DNA from: Cognatishimia activa
Lineage (GTDB): Bacteria; Pseudomonadota; Alphaproteobacteria; Rhodobacterales; Rhodobacteraceae
DNA: 64,000 nucleotides
Assembly: GCF_017798205.1 (NCBI RefSeq)
Contig: NZ_CP060010.1
Location: 372,001 to 436,000 of the forward strand
Direction of reading: 5' to 3'
Below the pieces are notes generated by a model that did no database searches, was not told the origin of the DNA, and worked only from the letters and a program-made list of their open reading frames with translations. The translations under genes and the position numbers were made by a program. Shown piece by piece: positions 62,082 through 64,000 of the stretch (position 1 is the first letter of the stretch; each line of letters opens with the position of its first letter).

Positions 62082-63251
62082 CTACGCAATCTTTGCTCGT
62101 TCTGGCTCAGCAAACCTGAGGTTGCCACGACTTAAGTCAGCAATGCTGCGCGCGCCCATCAGTTTCATATCGCGTTCGATCTCAGCCTTCATCTGCCCAA
62201 GTGCGCGCTCCACGCCTGCTTGTCCCGCTGCTGCGAGAGGGAAGAGATAGTAGCGTCCAAGTCCCACAGCTTTCGCGCCGACCGACAAGGCCTTTAAGAC
62301 ATGCGTTCCCCGCTGTACTCCGCTATCCATGATGACATCGAGCTTGTCGCCCACGGCATCCACAATTTCGGCCAGTTGATCGAAAGGTGTACGAGACCCG
62401 TCGAGCTGTCGTCCACCATGGTTGGACAAGATAATGCCGGTACAGCCGATCTCGACAGCGCGCTTTGCGTCTTCCACAGACATCACGCCCTTTAGACAAA
62501 ACTGCCCGTTCCAATCTCGTACCATCTGGGCCACATCGTCCCAACTCATCGACGGGTCCAGCATCTCGGTGAAGTAGCGTCCAATTGAAAGCGCGCCCCC
62601 GGCCATGTCGACATGTTCGTCGAGTTGCGGCAGGCGGAACTTTTCGTGGGTCACATAGTTGATGCCCCACATTGGTTTGAGCCCGAATTGGACCATGCCA
62701 CCAAGGGTCAGGCGAAATGGGATCGAAAATCCGGTGCGAAGGTCACGTTCGCGATTGCCGCCTGTGATACTATCTACTGTCAACATCATGACTTCGACAC
62801 CCGCTTGTTTCGCGCGCTGCATCATGGCCCTGTTCAAGCCCCGGTCTTTATGAAAATAGAATTGATAGACCTGTGGATTGGAGTGGGTCTGGCGCAGTTC
62901 CTCAAGAGATACTGTACCCAAAGAAGACACTCCGAACATCGTGCCATACTTTTCAGCCGCTGCCGCCACAGCGCGCTCACCTTTGTGATGAAACAAACGC
63001 TGTAGCGCTGTCGGAGAACAATAGACCGGCATATCCAGCTTTTGCCCCATGACAGTAACAGACATGTCGACATCGTCTACGCCCCGGAGAACTGATGGAA
63101 GAAGATCGCATGCATTGAATGCAGCTGTGTTCTTGGCCATTGTCACTTCGTCGTCAGCACCGCCATCGATATAGTTGAAGATCGGCCCTGGAAGCCTCCG
63201 CCGCGCAAGGCGGCGAAAGTCCTTATAATTATGGCAATCTTTCAGTCGCAT
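62082..63251 (-). CDS. lldD: L-lactate dehydrogenase (FMN, cytochrome/quinone-linked)
   Basis: A 389-residue FMN alpha-hydroxyacid dehydrogenase that oxidises L-lactate to pyruvate. The TIM-barrel motifs are present: FNYIDGGADDE near the N-terminus, the catalytic histidine in SNHGGRQLDGS, and the phosphate-binding region DSGVQRGTHVLKALSVGAKAVGLGRYY. It starts 3 nt after the TRAP permease stop, and the D-lactate enzyme follows. Together they handle both lactate isomers. Glycolate oxidase-type alternatives are less likely given the partners. Confidence 0.93.
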   Translation of the reverse strand: MRLKDCHNYKDFRRLARRRLPGPIFNYIDGGADDEVTMAKNTAAFNACDLLPSVLRGVDDVDMSVTVMGQKLDMPVYCSPTALQRLFHHKGERAVAAAAEKYGTMFGVSSLGTVSLEELRQTHSNPQVYQFYFHKDRGLNRAMMQRAKQAGVEVMMLTVDSITGGNRERDLRTGFSIPFRLTLGGMVQFGLKPMWGINYVTHEKFRLPQLDEHVDMAGGALSIGRYFTEMLDPSMSWDDVAQMVRDWNGQFCLKGVMSVEDAKRAVEIGCTGIILSNHGGRQLDGSRTPFDQLAEIVDAVGDKLDVIMDSGVQRGTHVLKALSVGAKAVGLGRYYLFPLAAAGQAGVERALGQMKAEIERDMKLMGARSIADLSRGNLRFAEPERAKIA

Positions 63252-63254
63252 CGC

Positions 63255-64000
63255 CTAGTTCCCATATGCCAGCGCAGGAAGCCAGGTGGTAAGTTCTGGG
63301 AAAACGAAGACAATGCCGAGACCCAAAAGCTGTAGAAGTACAAAGGGGATAACACCTTTGTAGATGTGGCCCAGCGTGACCTCGGGCGGACAAACACCTT
63401 TGAGGTAGAAAAGCGCGAAACCAACCGGCGGCGTCAGGAAGGATGTCTGCAACGTCACCGCTACCAAGATAGCGAACCAAACCACCGATGGGTTGTCCAC
63501 AACGCCGTAGCTTTCGACAGGAAGATTGAGATCCAGGATCACGGGAAGCATCAATGGCATGATGATCAGCGTAATCTCGATCCAATCAAGTAGGAAACCA
63601 AGCAGGAAGATGATGAATAGGATAAAGCCCACAACCATGTAAGGATTTTCGAAAGATCCAAGCACCAGGTTCTCGATGATCTCGTCCCCGCCAAACCGGC
63701 GCAAAACGAACGCAAAGAAGTTTGCGGCGATAAAAATACCCACAATGTAACCAGAGGTATTCAAAGTCTGACGCATTACGTCTTTGAAAACCTTGAAGTT
63801 CAAATTGCGAGAAATCAGAGCAAGCACGGTCGCCCCAGCTGCACCCAATCCAGAAGCCTCTGTCGGAGTGGCTAGACCGAAGAAAATCGAACCTAAAACC
63901 AGCAGGATCAAAAGCAATGGTGGAACCACGGAGAGGCCAACTTCCATCACGATTTTCATCGAAACAGGTTCCCGATTTTCGGGAAGTGGCATCGCTTTGG
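63255..64000 (-). CDS. TRAP transporter large permease, DctM type (partial, 5' end outside window)
   Basis: The last 248 residues of a TRAP large membrane subunit are visible; the frame is open through the right edge. Hallmarks are FFGLATPTEASGLGAAGATVLAL, several long membrane helices, LLGFLLDWIEITLIIMPLMLPVI, and the C-terminal TSFLTPPVGFALFYLKGV. With a small permease and a periplasmic binding protein, presumably encoded further right, it imports a carboxylate using a sodium gradient. The two lactate dehydrogenases directly downstream make lactate the likely substrate. Confidence 0.92.
   Translation of the reverse strand, partial: KAMPLPENREPVSMKIVMEVGLSVVPPLLLILLVLGSIFFGLATPTEASGLGAAGATVLALISRNLNFKVFKDVMRQTLNTSGYIVGIFIAANFFAFVLRRFGGDEIIENLVLGSFENPYMVVGFILFIIFLLGFLLDWIEITLIIMPLMLPVILDLNLPVESYGVVDNPSVVWFAILVAVTLQTSFLTPPVGFALFYLKGVCPPEVTLGHIYKGVIPFVLLQLLGLGIVFVFPELTTWLPALAYGN

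Noticed and set aside
1-64000. CRISPR arrays, tRNA or rRNA genes, insertion sequences
   Set aside because: No regularly spaced repeats, cloverleaf-like sequences, rRNA signatures or transposase genes were found on reading both strands; a dedicated tRNA or covariance search was not possible.

Overview
The window looks like chromosomal DNA of a marine-type alphaproteobacterium of the Rhodobacterales (Roseobacter group). The case rests on the hemN-fnrL-ccoNOQP-ccoGHIS block with canonical FNR boxes, FnrL cysteine spacing, a Hint-domain protein and a DUF4114/RTX protein with a type I exporter, a LacI-controlled sugar ABC island, a ROK-type xylose regulator, TRAP and lactate genes, and moderately high GC. 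No rRNA, tRNA, CRISPR array or insertion sequence was recognised.

Layout. 0-5.7 kb is a xylose-type locus: a divergent gene start at the left edge, a ROK regulator and xylulokinase. Two copies of the same AT-rich palindrome lie in front of the divergent promoters and of xylB. Between regulator and kinase sit a di-haem peroxidase (MauG type) and an exported CRTAC1/VCBS protein, convergent and overlapping. 5.7-8.6 kb holds a group II PLP decarboxylase and a succinate-semialdehyde-type dehydrogenase. 8.7-19.3 kb is mixed: a 37-residue secreted peptide, an RND efflux pair with a strong terminator, a BASS transporter, an acyltransferase, a Hint protein, a DedA protein, a membrane-tethered LuxR-type regulator and galE.

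19.4-29.3 kb is the low-oxygen respiration block: hemN and fnrL diverge, followed by ccoNOQP and ccoGHIS. FNR boxes lie between hemN and fnrL, before ccoN and before ccoG. An FNR-like site also precedes a universal stress protein at 51.1 kb.

29.5-47.5 kb is the most striking part. Two long operons run towards each other and their stop codons touch at 43234/43235. The left one encodes a Gfo/Idh oxidoreductase, CoA-transferase, crotonase, aldehyde dehydrogenase, a complete CUT1 sugar transporter, two GMC oxidoreductases, a Dabb protein and a LacI regulator. The right one encodes a second Gfo/Idh enzyme, a large flavoprotein and a ketodeoxygluconate-type sugar kinase. Each outer end carries a promoter with the same perfect 12-bp palindrome, TGGAACGTTCCA, twice, the first copy between -35 and -10. 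This defines a self-contained LacI regulon of about 18 kb. The gene set suggests import of a sugar or glycoside, oxidation of the ring, kinase-dependent cleavage of a keto-deoxy acid and CoA-dependent breakdown of a second moiety. I know of no described pathway with exactly this set, and the substrate cannot be read from sequence.

47.5-53.2 kb has a VOC protein, an AGE-family sugar epimerase, an NTF2-like protein, a GAF protein, a two-domain Usp and an APC permease. 53.4-59.3 kb is a type I secretion unit (ABC and HlyD subunits) facing its probable substrate, a three-DUF4114 RTX protein, across a bidirectional terminator. 59.3-60.4 kb is gene-poor with imperfect direct repeats and a doubtful zinc-ribbon ORF. 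60.4-64 kb is lactate utilisation: D-lactate dehydrogenase, L-lactate dehydrogenase and the end of a TRAP large permease that runs off the window.
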